This document shows positions 12,793 to 26,187 of a stretch of 64,000 nt of DNA, in pieces (position 1 is the first letter of the stretch; each line of letters starts with the position of its first letter). A program made the position numbers and the translations under genes. Below the pieces are notes generated by a model that saw only the letters and a list, made by a program, of their open reading frames with translations, did no database searches and was not told the origin of the DNA. Source of the stretch: Limanda limanda (lineage: Eukaryota; Chordata; Actinopteri; Pleuronectiformes; Pleuronectidae); contig NC_083655.1 in NCBI RefSeq assembly GCF_963576545.1, positions 19,266,204-19,330,203 of the forward strand, written 5' to 3'.

Positions 12793-14400
12793 GTAAAGGC
12801 CCGGTCACTCTTAGTCACCAACTGTGATCTGGGAATAACCAGCAGAGCTCTATTCACAGAAGTAAGTGAAAGCCCAGGCTCATAAGGTATAATTGAGTCA
12901 TTGATGTAGTTCAGAGGGAAGCCATTTGCTCTAAAAGTATTAATGCAAAAACAGTAACTGAATTAATGGTTACACATCTTTCTTTTTTCTTTTCCAATGT
13001 GATATTATTTTGGTGGCAGCTTTACTTATACTATAACTACAATGTTTTGATTGATCAGCATATATGCAGATCATCTCTCATTTTCAGTTTTGGAGGCAGA
13101 CTACAATCAAGAGTTGGCCTAAACCTTCTTCTTAGATGAAGTTTGGAGTTAGAGCTGGCTCCAGCGCTGCTGTAAGTCTAGATTGTCGGGACACACATGC
13201 AGCTTCTTGTTCCTTCTCTCCCTCTTCATCAGGTCTCATCAATACATGTTCCTTCCAAGACCTTTTCTCATTGGTAGATCCAAGATCGTGATTGCAGCTT
13301 ATCATGTAATATTATTACAACTAGATTGCTTCCTAAATTTCAGTCAGACTTTTGTTCTGTATGAATACTTTAAACATTGATATACCTCTCCATTTATGTT
13401 ACACTGTCTTTTCACATGAATGTTGTAAATATGATGTTGTTACAAGTGGCATCGATTAGACTTCTGTCAGTCCTGAAAGAGGGATCCCTCTTTCTGAGGT
13501 TAGGGGAAGAAGATATTGTAATTTGTTAAACCGTATCTGACAAATTGTGATATGTCAATCTGGGCTATACAATTAAAATGTGATTGATCGATATATCAGC
13601 CAAGCAGTTAATACATTTTAAGATTACCCTGAGTTTATCATTATAAATTACTTTGATGATGATGTGCCTTGATAATGTTGAGCCTTGAGTGCCTTAACAC
13701 TTGCGTGTTATCTATTGATAACAATGTTTTAACATGGACGACTTTGAAACCAGTGACTGGAGTTTGTATCCGGGTTTGGACATCAACAACACTTTGGTTA
13801 AGGCTAGTTATCACGATTGTTTAAGGTAATACCATGATTTCAAGCAAATGTTCAAATCACTGCTGAGCTGACTTTACTGTACTTATAATCAATGTCTTGT
13901 TTTCCTGAAAATGCATCACATGGGTATCGGAGAAATAACCAACAGTTTCCCTTTTACATTGTTTATATTATTAGCCTGCAACTTCACTTTCTTGGTTGAC
14001 TCCCTGTCTTGTTTTCGGATGTGGCAACACGTTTGTGTTGATTGGAGGTGGTAAAGTCCTTTTCCTTTTCGGCGAGTGACCGTGGAACCACAGATATTGG
14101 GAGCATTAAGTCTTTTGAGGCGCATGCATTTGTGGAGGGAAAATAAGTTTCTCCTCCACAGCTAAATAAAAATGTAATTTCAAAAGCCATTTGTTGTGTT
14201 TGTGGTTGAAAGAAAATATAATGTGCAGCATCAGTTCTTCAGCATCCTATCCTCAAAATAGGATGGTGTCATCTTATAAACATGGAACTGCTTCTTTTAA
14301 GAAGGACACATGCTATTTCATATTAGTGGTGTTTACCTGTGTGATTTATTGTGTTGGTTATTGTGCTGATGGAAATCTGAAAATACAAGAGGCTGGAACA
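12793..14400. other. No gene recognised
   Basis: Only short frames; none has a recognisable domain. Confidence 0.45.
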
Positions 14401-14415
14401 CCAAATCTGTCTTAG

Positions 14416-14798
14416 TGTATTTTCTTCAGAAAGGATCAACATGGGGAGTCACAGGGATCTCAGAGTGAAGATGGAGAACAGTCAAATTCAAGAATCTTAT
14501 ATACGGGAACTAAGGCTGTTTGTCTGAGCCAGTTCAGACTGGTTCTGTAGGCGCAGTTTGAGACAGGAATCAAGACACAGGAAACTAATTTACATATGTT
14601 TCCTTTGGAGATAAAGCAGACGGAAATTAAGTTCTTAGACAGTCATTAAGTAATAAAAATGTCACAAAGGTTTCAGGTCATAAAAGTATTTAGACAGATT
14701 ATATAGGCTTCAGGTCACAAACAGTTCAGCTCAAAAGTATTTAGACAGATCTGCAAAAACTTACTTTTTAACTACAAAATAGGCTTCAACCACACTCA
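14416..14798 (-). repeat. Solo LTR-like repeat, copy 1
   Basis: The segment matches the sequence at 47804-48186 over its whole length: 'cagaaaggatcaac..g.gagtcaca.ggatctcagagtga' at the start, 'agttcagactggttctgta', 'tttcctttggagataa', 'caggtcataaa', and the shared end 'tgcaaaaacttact...caaccacactca'. Homology stops sharply at ...ACTCA, and a TG lies at the other end, so it has TG...CA limits. In the second copy the TG side is next to a tRNA-Leu primer-binding site, so the repeat is probably a retroelement LTR read on the minus strand. No internal retroelement region is visible next to this copy. Confidence 0.6.
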
Positions 14799-16537
14799 AG
14801 TGTTACTGGATTTACTGTCATCCAGTGCCACATTTGGAAAATGCTGATGGGGGCCTGATGGATGTTTTATTGAACCTATAACAGATGCCCGGCCATGCTG
14901 TACATATTGCTTCTTATATGTTATCAGCTCAGAGCGGCCAAATTGCCGGCTTTCCTAATTTTTCCACATAATACATGGGGTTTACAGCAAAGTAGATAGA
15001 GACGATTATGTTTCAACACAGTTTCAATGTCTATTTGTCTAAAATTTCACTAACATACATATTTGCAAGACTTACTGTTCTAAAGTAAAAGCCCTCTAAC
15101 GTTTCTGTTGACTGAAACCAATCACTTGTTTTAATAAGATTTTTACTGTTATTATTGGAGCTCAGCAGTCAGAACTCATCCACAACTGGGTCTTGTGAAT
15201 AATCCTATATCATCTTTACATAGTTGCATGGTCTGCGGAGGGTCCAAGCAATACTGTTGCTACTGTTTTGTTCTAGCTGCATGGCTACCTTATATATATT
15301 GTGTTTGCATTGCAGTAATGAATCAACACCCTCCTTCATCGTCCTATTCTGTTTGTATATTACCCTCACACCCCCCCCCCCCCGTCAACTGACTGGGTTT
15401 TATTTGACCTTGTTGTGAAGGCTCAACAGCAGGAGACGACAACAGCAGTATTGTGTGATTTACTTTGGTTGTGTGTGTTTGTGGAGTTCACACATGCTTT
15501 TGATTCTTTTCTCTGTACTGTAACTGTAAATCATTTACCTTTATGGTGTTGTGATATTCCAGCCATAGCTGGAGGAGCACAGATTTCTGACGTGCTCAAC
15601 AACAGCGCAGTTTTTCTCACAGGCAGAAACAGGCTATATAGACAGAATAAAAATGACAGAGTGAGCATACTTGCATTCGGTGGGTGATTTTGAATTTCCC
15701 AGAGTGAAGATAATCAGCGCTCATTCCTCCGATCCCCTCTTCCACACAGAGAGTTAGGGGATGGGAAATTGGGAGGCAACAGGTAGACACTTTAATTATT
15801 TGCCTCACTGTCAAAGACATTAACCGTGGCTGGGGAAACAATGCAGCTGCAGTACTGGAGCAGAATGGGAAGCAGCGATTTAGTCACACGCTCATTTGCA
15901 GTAGGAGGAAGCCAGGCTCAGCATCGTGTCACCCCGCATGGCAACTTCACAGAATTGATTAAAGCGAGAGGAGTTAGGAGTGAGACAGAGACGACTGCTG
16001 CAATGATCATTACCTCTCTTGTTCAATATGATAAACCTTATTCAACTGTACAGCTCCTGAAGCTAACAATTTACCCTGGGCACCAGATGTAAACATTTTT
16101 TGATTTTAAAGCAAAAATGATTCAGATTATTATATGTTATGTTATATTCATAGTTCTTATCATTATCAAAAAAATGCTATCATCAGTTGTTCAGCCTACC
16201 TCAGATCTGTGTAATTTTCAGCATATTGTTTTGGGCTTTGAATCTCACATTGCTGTTTGGTTTACTCTCATCAGAAGGCAGCTGTTTCCCCCCCCCCCTA
16301 AAAAACCACTTCACACTAACTGTTCTGCATTAAACAGCAGAGAAACACAGTTAGCCACCAGCTGACGTAAATGTTGGAGCTTTTAGCAGCTGAAGTTCAC
16401 CCTCAGGAATCAGTTTAAACAGAACAGAGCTAAATAGAGGCAGAATATTTGACTTATATTCATCAGGTGGTCAGATTTGGCAAGACTTTCAAGGATACGC
16501 CAAAGATACTCTGAAGCTTAAATAAGCAAGAAGTCTT
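14799..16537. other. No gene recognised
   Basis: Contains C-homopolymers (15371-15383 and about 16289-16298) and several 60-90-codon chance frames. Confidence 0.45.
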
Positions 16538-17225
16538 TCAATCAATCAATCAAATTTTATTTGTATAGCCCATATTTACAAATCACAATTCGTCTCATAG
16601 GGCTTTAACATGGTGTGACATCCTCTGTCCTTAACCCTCAGCAAGAGTAAGGAAAAACTACTAAAAAACCTTTTAACAGGTAAAAATACGTAGAAACCTC
16701 AGAGAGAGCCACATGTGAGGGATCCCTCTCCCAGGACAGACAGAAGTGCAATAGATGTCAAGTGTAGGAAAACATCATCGGGATTAAAGTTTTTTAGCAG
16801 CATTGATGAGGGTAAACATTTTGAAGGATAACTTCAATACTATATGTCAAGCAGTCCTGCTGCAATCATAGTCTCTGGTCAGCAGCCAGCAAGATCATGA
16901 TCCAGCATCAAGATGGGATCCACTTTAGTCCACAGTCATTGTCTACTGCCGCCAGATAGGATCCATTATCAGCCGCCGCCTCGGTCGTGGTCCACCACCA
17001 TCCAATGCCAACGCGACACAGGATCCGCCATTCCCACTATGATCAGCCGGCACGATACAGAATCCACCAAACTGGATCCACCATTGCGACCTCTGACGCG
17101 CGATCCACAATCATAATCCATGGTGCGGCTACAGCTGTGGCCCTGCATCTGCGGGCGATAAGGCACAGAAACTCCGGGGAAGGGGTAGTAGTTTGTTAAC
17201 GGTCCGACAAACTGAACGACAAGAT
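16538..17225 (-). mobile_element. 5'-truncated L2 LINE copy (3' UTR only)
   Basis: Nearly colinear with 30702-31330 of the large LINE copy. It starts with an (ATCA)n tail at 16538-16552, then 'tttatttgtatagcccatatttacaaatcacaattcgtctcatagggcttt', 'acatcctctgtccttaaccctcagcaagagtaaggaaaaactac', and the GATCC-rich block 'gatccaccattgcgacctc'. Read on the minus strand this is a LINE 3' UTR ending in (TGAT)n, the short-repeat tail typical of L2-clade elements. The frames over it (16913-17250) are UTR sequence, not genes. Confidence 0.85.
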
Positions 17226-17944
17226 AAAGAACCCTTTTGTCAATGGTCAAAGGTACCTTGGTGAGTTTTCTTGATATTTATATATATATTGGACTGAAAA
17301 GAGTACCATGACTACAATAGGCACAACATAAACAATAGTTAAGGGATATGCTTTGAGGTGTTTGAACAACAGTTGAAGAATGTGGCCATTGTGGTCATGC
17401 GGCAATTTCCTGATGATGTTGTGTGGCTTACACTCACCTGTAATGTTCAATAGCTTTTGAGCCAGGTTGCCAGTCAGAGACATAGTCTCACAAATTATAA
17501 TTTGAAGATACAACCAGTATCACCCAGTGGAGATGTTTCCAAGACCAACCCCTTAACCACCAGCACACATCAAATAGAACAGCAAAAAAAACAACACATA
17601 CAGAAATATTCAATGCTGGAAGAATATTCTGCTGGGATTCTTTCAAGATCAATTAATTTCCCACCCAGTCCAAGTCACAATTAAAGAGTTCCCTGTCCAG
17701 GCTATTTCGCTTGATTGGCTGTATTTCAAAGTCAAACCAAGTTATACATCCTGTCAGCGTTGCAGCTGTGCCGGGCATTGCCGGATTCCGTGGTCTTGCC
17801 TCCTGGTCCCTGATGAGGAAGCAGACTCTGGAATAATTGCAGTGAAAGGAGGAAAGGAACCAGCATTGGAAAAAGACAGGCAAGCAAACAGTGGTTTTCG
17901 TGTTGCCAGGGATTGGAATACACTTGTTCATTCTGACCTCTTCC
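17226..17944. other. No gene recognised
   Basis: Unique-looking sequence between the L2 fragment and a hAT element. Its last 8 bp (CCTCTTCC, 17937-17944) are the left TSD copy of that element. Confidence 0.45.
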
Positions 17945-18333
17945 CAGGGCCGGCCCTAGCACATTTGGCGCTCTAGGCAAGCTTCACTCCTGGCGCCCCC
18001 CCCCCCCCCCCCAAAAAAAAAAAAAGGTTTTCCATGAAAACGGAATTGCAACTCTAAGACTGCATTTCTTTCAAACAAACGCAACAACGATCGCAACAAT
18101 GAACAATTTTTTATTAAAGAACAAAATCACTGACATAATGTTACAATATAGAATCAAAACAAACAATAATGATAACAAACAATACAATAATATATGTAAA
18201 TGTAAGAGTGTTAAATAATATAATATTAAAAAAATCTAATATTAAAAATAAACAAATAAATTGTATAATATAAAAAGTACAAATGAACGTTGTCTAAAGA
18301 ACTATATACATTTCACTCCCTTCACGTCAAGTG

Positions 18334-18665
18334 TTACAGTGCAGTCCTTCTGGCTTTCCTCGCTGCAAAGTCATCAATTACATCATTGTATTGAATCTGA
18401 CCACCAACTTCATGGTTAATGCTGATGACAGCCAGACCACTGAGGCGTTCTTGAGCCATGGTTGACCTCAGGTATGTTTTCAAAAGTTTTAATTTGGAAA
18501 AACTCCTCTGATTGAAGGGTTGCACTGCACGTTTCTCTTCTTCTTCCTTTCTTTTCTTCTTAAATTGCGCTCCGGATGGCTTTCCCTGAGCGAGGCATGC
18601 ACGCTGTGGAGTTGCATTGACAAGCAGACCGTCCCGATCGATGTTCGTAACAACATCGTCAAGGG
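18334..18665 (-). pseudogene. hAT transposase C-terminal relic
   Basis: On the minus strand the frame ending at 18334 contains 'NQRSFSKLKLLKTYLRSTMA' followed by 'QERLSGLAVISINHE'. This is the dimerisation-region signature of hAT transposases (usual pattern: RSFSKLKLIKNYLRSTM..ERL..LA...IE). The stop codon follows FAARKARRTAL. Upstream the frame runs into the GC-rich minisatellite, where the translated product is simple-sequence noise, so only about 100 residues are genuine transposase. The DDE residues are absent. This confirms the superfamily inferred from the 8-bp TSD. Confidence 0.8.
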
Positions 18666-18880
18666 CGGCGGGCGCGCGGTGGCCCGTGCGGGCGCGCGGT
18701 GGCCCGTGCGGGCGCGCGGTGGCCCTCGCGGGCGCGCGGTGGCCCGTGCGGGCGTGCGGTGGCCCGTGCGGGCGTGCTCCCTCACTCAAGGGAGCGCGCC
18801 ACCGCGGGCCGCGCTCCCTTGAGTGAGGAGCGCCCACCACACTCAAGGGCGGCGGGCGCGCGGTGGCAAAAAAAAAAAAG
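18663..18880. repeat. GC-rich 20-bp minisatellite plus perfect hairpin
   Basis: About six tandem copies of a 20-bp unit (GGCGCGCGGTGGCCCGTGCG and near variants) run from about 18663 to 18780. They are followed by 19-bp perfect inverted arms at 18780-18798 and 18810-18828 around an 11-nt loop (CTCACTCAAGGGAGCGCG / CGCGCTCCCTTGAGTGAG). A further partial unit and an A-run follow. The composition contrasts sharply with the AT-rich surroundings. Confidence 0.85.
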
Positions 18881-19079
18881 GGGTACGTGCGCCGGAGCGT
18901 CCACGTAACTGCAACGTAACTGCCTCTTGTCCAGTCGTGCGTTTGATCAGTAGATATTGGTTGGAGATATAAAAAAGCCTTTTTTTTTTTTGCTGGGCGC
19001 AGTTTTGGCGCCCCCTTCTGAGGGGCGCCCTAGGCAACCGCCTATGTCGCCTGTAGGAAAGACCGGCCCTGCCTCTTCC

Positions 19080-22000
19080 TCTGTGCGTATGTGCATATTT
19101 TGCATGTAAAATGAGCCATTTGTCCAACTAGTTATATGGTGTAAGAGGTGTGGTCAGTTAAGTCAGTCCAGCCACCTCCTTTTTATTTTAGTTGAGCGAT
19201 TGTTAAAAGCCTTGAAGGAACAGCTTTATTCTCTCAGTGTTATCAGTATTCTTGAGTTCTGTTTACAGGTATTCATGCTGTTTTGTTATTTCTTTCTGTA
19301 AGAAAAAATATCTGCAATGCCTGTGTTGTCAGCTGCATTTGGCTCTGCAGACGTTACAGAGTGTCAAAAAGGTGGACCGTGTGGAGACAGAGATGTTCAG
19401 GAGAGTGACGTGAGAGAAGTGTTGGGACTACAGATATGATTAATGGGGATTTCAAACATATCAAGATTACGTTCAACCAAAACTGGGAATCCATTAGCTA
19501 TTATCGTACGACAAATCAGCCTCTGGGGGCCATGACCGAGTCTCCTTCCATTCGTCGTACAATATTGACCGCTCTAGCACAAACAGCGATACTTTTTGTC
19601 GGTGTTTATTTGCACCAGACAATATTTTGGCTAATCTCAATTAACAGCTATCTACAAATGAATGCAGATAAATTAGAAAGCACATAACCAATGCATTTCA
19701 GTCAATGTGTTTCTCCTCTTTTTTTCTCCGATCGCTCTGCTTACCTAGAGGCATCCATACCCTGCTCAAACGTGATTGGTGAAACTAGACACCACAAGGT
19801 TTCCAGCCCCAAAATCTTGTCCCTCGCCTACAGTTACTGCATTCACATTAGAAATCTGTGACAGTGAGCTATAATTGGCTCAGGCTTCCTTCGTCACTCC
19901 CATAATGCAATGAATGTAAATCAGCGACCATTAGGAGAGAGGAGGAAGAGGAGCTTGGCTTCGGCTGAGCTGCATCGGATCATTGACAGCCAACCTTTGC
20001 TCTTACCCAGATGTGCTCAGTGATCAGTGTAAAACAGTAACAGAAGTTTTTATGTCCCACCGAAATAACTCAGACATCAACATTAAGTGAATTGGTCCAA
20101 GTAACCATCACAACAGCCTCCATTTGAACTGTGACAACCCTTATTACTCACTTATCTTCAGTGGACACAGGTGTTAGGATGGGCGGGGCAGATGAGGGAA
20201 AAAATAATGGGATATGGACTAAAAGTCAGCTAATTCTTAGTTTGTTGACCTCAATGGAAAATTTCATGAGGTCAATCAAATGTTAATTTTACAGCCCATA
20301 TTAACAAATCACAAGAAAAGAGGGCTTAGGATAAGACAACAGCAGTGAATACATATCTATTTATTTACTCACACTCTCTCACACACACACACACACATAA
20401 TCACAATATATCACATTAATTCTCCTCGTGAATTTTAAAACATATTAAATAAAAATATGATGAACTAAACAGAAACCAAAATGATGCTGAAGTGAGAAGG
20501 ACACTTGATTCTCATGAGCAATAGCACATGGAAGAACTGCAATGACAAACCCAATGCTGTGCAATTCAATTTAGGTCACCCAAAACAGAGTCACACCTCC
20601 AAACCAGGGAAAGAATCAGTTTATACAGCGGCAACATTTAAAAAACATTGGGAAAAAGAAAAAAAAGAACTAGAATGATTGAAATGTTTAGTTAGAGGCC
20701 AGAAATAATTCAGACAGAAGTGAAAAGACTTTCCTGATAAGGGCACGTGGAGCCCTGGCATTATCTTCCCTTTAGTGCACATGCAATAAAGAGAGAAACA
20801 CATGTGATTACTTATATATGCAGAATGTTAACAGATATTCAGAAATGTTAAACACAACAAAAATATGCAGGCAGCTATTTTAATGCTGAAAGAAGAGGCA
20901 ATCAATAAAATGTAGCGCTGCCACTGCACCTGCTCCTTTTATTTTCTTTCAAAGGCGCTGATGCTGCGCGTTACCGTGAGACAGAAGGCCCCCCCCCATA
21001 TCTACTCCTACCTGTTGCACTTAGGGCTGCTCCACCTGGGTAGTTGAATGTAGAATGAGAAAAAGAAAGCTTGAGAGAGAATTTCCAATGCTGCGTACTT
21101 TCACTTCCCTGCACACCAGGCTAACCTCTGCATTGTGGAAGTGGACAAAAGATAAGTCCTTCAGCCACACGTGTCAAGTTCTTCACTCCAGTGTAGATTG
21201 CTCCTTATTTAGGTTTAGTGTCACAGGGAAGAAGAATAATGCTTTTCGAGAGCAGAGAAGAGGTGACCATTATCCAGCCCTATTTGCTTCAGAGGCACAA
21301 CCACATTCACACAGTCAAATATCAGCTCCTTTCCATCTGGGGCTCAGACAAAGGAACCACTGCAGTTCTTCATCAAAATGAGTGTGCTTTCCATTTCCCC
21401 AAGGGAAAACAACACAATGAAGAGTCAGGAGGGTTAATGGTACTTGTGAATAACTCTCGACGTCGGCCATTTGGGTGTGAGTTTTTCAGAGAGAGAGAGA
21501 AAGAAAGAGGGAGCAAGGGGAGCAGGCTTGCTTGGTGACAGTGATCCATTTTAAATATAATCAGGCACTGCTGCTTTAGCTATTAAAAACGAATTAAGCT
21601 AAAGAACAATTAGAGGGCATTGTCATGCAAATGCTATAAGATGTATTGTTCTCTCTGAGAACACATGTTAAATCTAATTAAAGTGAACTTTGGGTTGGCT
21701 GCTCTGTTGTCTTAGAGGAGAAAGAAGAGGAGCACAGGGGATACACAAGAGATTTACTTGTCTAGATGGGCAAAGTTAAGAAAACCGTTTGTCACTGTTT
21801 TCCTTACACTTAAAAAATTATTTTAGATGAGACAAATTGGCATTAGAAAGGAGATTATGAGGGTCAGAGTCCAAAAATAGTTGGTTTGTGTTTTGCACTG
21901 CTGTCGGGTATTATAATAGATGTATGTGAGCTACTATTGGGCTGCTGCTGGAAACCTGGAACTGATTGAGGGATCAACATCTTTTTGACCCATATGTTCT

Positions 22001-25000
22001 TCCAGGGGCTCCACTCCATAGTTATCTAAGGGTGATAATGCGAAGAGGTCTCATTCAGACAAGCAGTTGAGCAATTTTGGGATTTGGGGTATTTTTTGGT
22101 GAGACACTCTCTCACACTCTCCTCTGCAAACAAATTTCAGTGAAAGCAATGGCTCTGGAATCTACATTTTTTCTGGGTCCCTACTGGCCAGAATGTACTA
22201 TAACAACCCAGGTGCTAGCAAATATAAAGAAGGACCCATAACAGAGGAATATTTCAATAAATTGATTCAAATAGTGTACAACAGAGTTTAATCGAATAAT
22301 AAGGGCAGATGGTGGTGAGACAGGTGAAAGTCCTGAGTCCAAAGCAAATCAAATCCAAAGGGGGAAAGGCAGCAGTACAGAGTAGCCGGCCAATGTGTAA
22401 AACATGAGAATACAGAGAGCTGAAGAACATGACATTCTTGCATCTGAAATATAGCAACACAGAGGTATAAATAAACTTTTGACAGACGCAACAGAGGTGC
22501 AACATAAAGCACAGACTATCTAAAGCTTATTTTAATGAGAAAATGATTGCCTATAACATATTATGATTTCAGAAGATGATGTCAAGCATAGTTCAGAAAT
22601 GCTTACCGCAGGATGCAGAGATACATTTGCATCTTATAGGTAAGAGTGATGGAAATATATTTTACCATTTATCATATGGTAGGAATGACGTCATCATACC
22701 ATCGCTGTAAAGTTTGAAAATTATGTCGTAAAGTGCAGTAATGCATCAACTTTTACAACGTATATGATTTGGGAACAGATTCATCACTTGTCATCATATG
22801 GAATAAATGCCATCAGCGTGGGATGGTATTATAGCAATATAAATAAGGTTAGCATTGCCTGATTGGGTTATATACAGCACATAGTCAAGGTGTGCAGTTA
22901 TCTTTCTTCCCTTCATTATTTCTTCATCTCGTCATCAGCCGTTGGAGCATGCTGTGAAGCATGTTGACTGAGTTATAGAGGGTTCGATTAAAAGCAGCTA
23001 TTAGGTAGTGAAATGCCTGTATGAGACTGGTCAAAGGTTATAAGAGTGAAAAACAGCCCCTCTGACCCCTGAAATGTGCCACTTAAAGGCAGCTTAAAAG
23101 CAAAGATTTCCTTTTAGTAGAAGAGGCCACAGCAGTGAATCTAAGGTTACATCAGCCTTGACTACAGTCAGCACAAGAGAAATAACAGGGTATAATACAG
23201 TAATATGACCTTCATAGCTGTCTTGTTGTCTCAGACTCCACAGAAAAATAAAAAAAAAATATAAATATATTTCAGATAAACTCCTGGAAAAAACACATGA
23301 AAGAATCACATCAAAACAGCCGACGTCCAGAAAACAACGTCTCTTTTTGTTAGTAAATGGAATGGTTGCAAAATCTGCTCATCCTTAACTGCAATGCTCC
23401 TCCTCCCCTTCCTCCTCCGCTCTCTCTCCCTACATTAAGTCTTTCCATGCGAGCAGCATAAACAGGAAGGAGTCAGTGCAGGGGATCGGTGCTGGTGCAT
23501 GAAGTGGGTTTGAGACACTGCACTTCTTAGCGTCCTCTATGTGGAGCACATATTAGTCCACACAGTGTGTCCCTGGGCACTGATGCAGCATGTTTGCTCT
23601 AGGTAATTGGATTCTGAAGTAACTATTGTTTACCTTGGAGCCTGTGATAAATATCCTGTACACACAGTACACATGTCATGTATGTGGGTGTGGAAGTCCT
23701 GAAAATGCAACATTACACAATATGACATCACATGTTTTCATTTAGAAAACACATCCAACTGCTGAAGTGGTTAATAACTGTTGACCACTCGACTGGACGA
23801 CTGTATGTGAAACTATTGCTTAATGTTATTGAACATGTGCTCTATCAAGGGTCAATTTTTGCATATGTCTGTTATCGGGAAAATAACCATGTGTGCCAGG
23901 GACAGGGTAACACAATTTTGGTGCATCCAACATTGATTGCAAGGGGCTCAGGTCAAATCCGCACACAAAACACAGAATGGCTAATTGGTTTAATTCGGCT
24001 GAGTTACATTTCTCTTGGGTACCAAGGTGGTGGGACAGAAAAATGTGGCCTAAGCCAAAGTCGTGTACGTAGAACACGTTTGGGGTGGATTTGTGAAATG
24101 AGATATAATCCATCTGGAAGTAATCAATAAGGGATGAGTAAACATTAGCCCCAAAAGGATGTATCACTGACCTATCAGTTTGAACCTCAACATTCTCCTC
24201 TGACCTCTCCTATTAACATGACATCGTTGATCCGCAGAACTGCCCACTCAAAGCACATATTCTACAACTATGATTCAAGTCACTTTAGTTTTTATTTATT
24301 ATTCATGTAGCGTCAAATCAAGATCGAGTTATTTCAGGGCAGTTTTTATATAGAGTAGGTCTGGAGACATGAGCAAACATGTGGCAAAAGTGACGAGAAA
24401 GAAAATACCATCCTCTTCTCTGGATGGGTGGCCATTTGCCTCAGGTAGTTGAGCTGAGTCAAAGTCATGCATATATATTAAATATTAATATTTTAATAAC
24501 AATAATTTCTTTCCAAATGGTTTTATTGCAGGCCACAGAAGAAAGAGAGGTTGAGAAGAAGATTACATAACTCGCTACAGTATTGCTGCATGCTGTTGTA
24601 TAAGTTGTCAGCTTGTTACCTGTATCCTGTCTCCGCAGGTTGACCTTTAAAGCCAGGATACCGACAACAAGTTGACCTGAACGCTGTTGTCAAGCAAAGC
24701 CTTTAATACCAAAATAAACACAAAGTTCTGTCAGCGAATGTTCCTTATTTCATCACACGACTGACAATACAAAATAATCCACTCCGGGCGACTGTGCCCA
24801 TGGAGCTGAAAGTGTAATACAGACGAACATTATTTAAGACGAAAGGGCTGAATTCTCGTGCTGTTGTTGTACTTGCAAATGAGGGGAGGCAGGGGCTAGG
24901 TGTTACTGCAGAATGTAATCTTTTCATCTGCTCAGCAGGAGAGCAACTTTGATCAAACCCTTTCCTGATCCCACGTCTTTTAGCAAATTTCAAGTCCTCC

Positions 25001-26179
25001 TCTTTTTTTTTTTTGCTGGTGATAGTTGCACACTGCACTAAGTTGGATAACAAGAGCAAGATGGGTAAGTCCTGAATAAAATTTTCTTCCAAAACATGAA
25101 GCTGACAGAAATGATCATTACATGGCAGTGTCTTATTTAGACTATTGGCCTTACCTGGTTAATATCACAATAATGGTGTCCTTGTAAACATAGTAAATTA
25201 TGCTGCATGTAGCTGTTTTACATGGTGACAAATGAGGGATGATTATAGGTACTTTACAGTTAAAGTCACCTTCTTTACATTATTCTAAAGTGGAATAATA
25301 TTGTGCATATTTCTTTGACCATCCTAGTCCACTAATTAACTGGTTAACATGTACTTTAACATTGCCCCAGTGCCATCTATATATAGGCCTCACAGCACAG
25401 TCACTGACAGGATGATATAAGATATCAGTGAGCACTATGCAGGGGTGTGGGAAAAATGAGCAGGATGTCACCAGGTCTGGTAATTGGATTTTTTTATTGT
25501 GAGATGATGCATTTTTAGTGGTGTCAGACTGAACATGCTTGATACTCCCTCAGCTTGACTGAGTGTGTTGTGATGGCTGTTCAGCAGGGTAACAACCGCA
25601 TGAATCATCTGCTCTTATGTTCACTTTTTCAGTAGCTCTGTTTTAGCATGTTGGAAGATATTCAGTTTCTCATGCAAAACCTTCTGACCTCTGTGGACTA
25701 TGAATTTTCTAAGTCTCATTATTATTTGAGCTTGTACAGGATGAGAAAATAGGCTTTAATAGAGCAGACAATGGGACGAGTCATAGCAGGATGAGCACTG
25801 GTGTAACTAACAACATTAATGATGGCTACGTTCCATTTAACTGCTCCAATTCCAAGGTCCCAGAATTGCACATGGAAGCTCCTTTACATCACTTACAAGG
25901 GCACCAAAATGGAACTCAGTCATGGTTAATGATATTAGTTACACCTTCTGTAATAAGTTCAAATGTCTATTGTAAGTCTGTTTAAACTCCTCAACTTAAA
26001 CAAGTTATTATAGGAGCAATCAAGTGTTTAAAATTAAACCAAACAGGCCCAGCAGTGATTCTCTACCAACCACCACAGGCACACACACACAAATGGTTCA
26101 AACCTTATCCTGCTGATGAAGCAGATCCTAAAACAACTGCTTGATAAATCATGACCAATAACTGACCAGGCCACCTGCA
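19080..26179. other. No gene recognised
   Basis: Seven kilobases of AT-rich DNA. A weak L2 3'-end relic lies near 20263-20345 ('caatcaaatgttaattttacagcccatattaacaaatcacaa'). A CA microsatellite lies at about 20378-20397. A homeobox-site-like A/T-rich patch at 21545-21700 may be a conserved non-coding element. Opposed frames at 23732-24130 and 23826-24167 have no recognisable content. Confidence 0.4.
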
Positions 26180-26187
26180 CAACAGTG

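Larger units (their letters stand above)
17945..19071 (-). mobile_element. hAT transposon, 8-bp TSD CCTCTTCC
   Basis: Termini are CAGGGCCGGCCCTAGC... and ...GACCGGCCCTG, with subterminal 'ggcgctctaggcaagc' and 'ggcgccctaggcaaccg' also in inverted orientation. CCTCTTCC octamers stand immediately outside at 17937-17944 and 19072-19079. Inside are a poly-C/poly-A tract (about 17995-18025), a transposase C-terminal relic on the minus strand, and a GC-rich minisatellite with a hairpin. At 1127 bp it is an internally deleted derivative of a larger autonomous element. Confidence 0.88.

Noticed and set aside
16913..17250. Frames of 67-93 codons rich in Ser/His/Arg/Thr
   Set aside because: They lie in the L2 3' UTR, and the corresponding frames recur at 30987-31348 in the other copy.
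18489..18908. Overlapping frames on both strands encoding GC-rich Arg/Ala/Pro/Gly repeats
   Set aside because: They come from the 20-bp minisatellite. Every frame is open because the unit lacks stops, and the products are simple repeats.
23732..24167. Opposed 132- and 113-codon frames
   Set aside because: No recognisable domain, no splice or poly(A) context, and no strand preference. Most likely a chance stop-free stretch.
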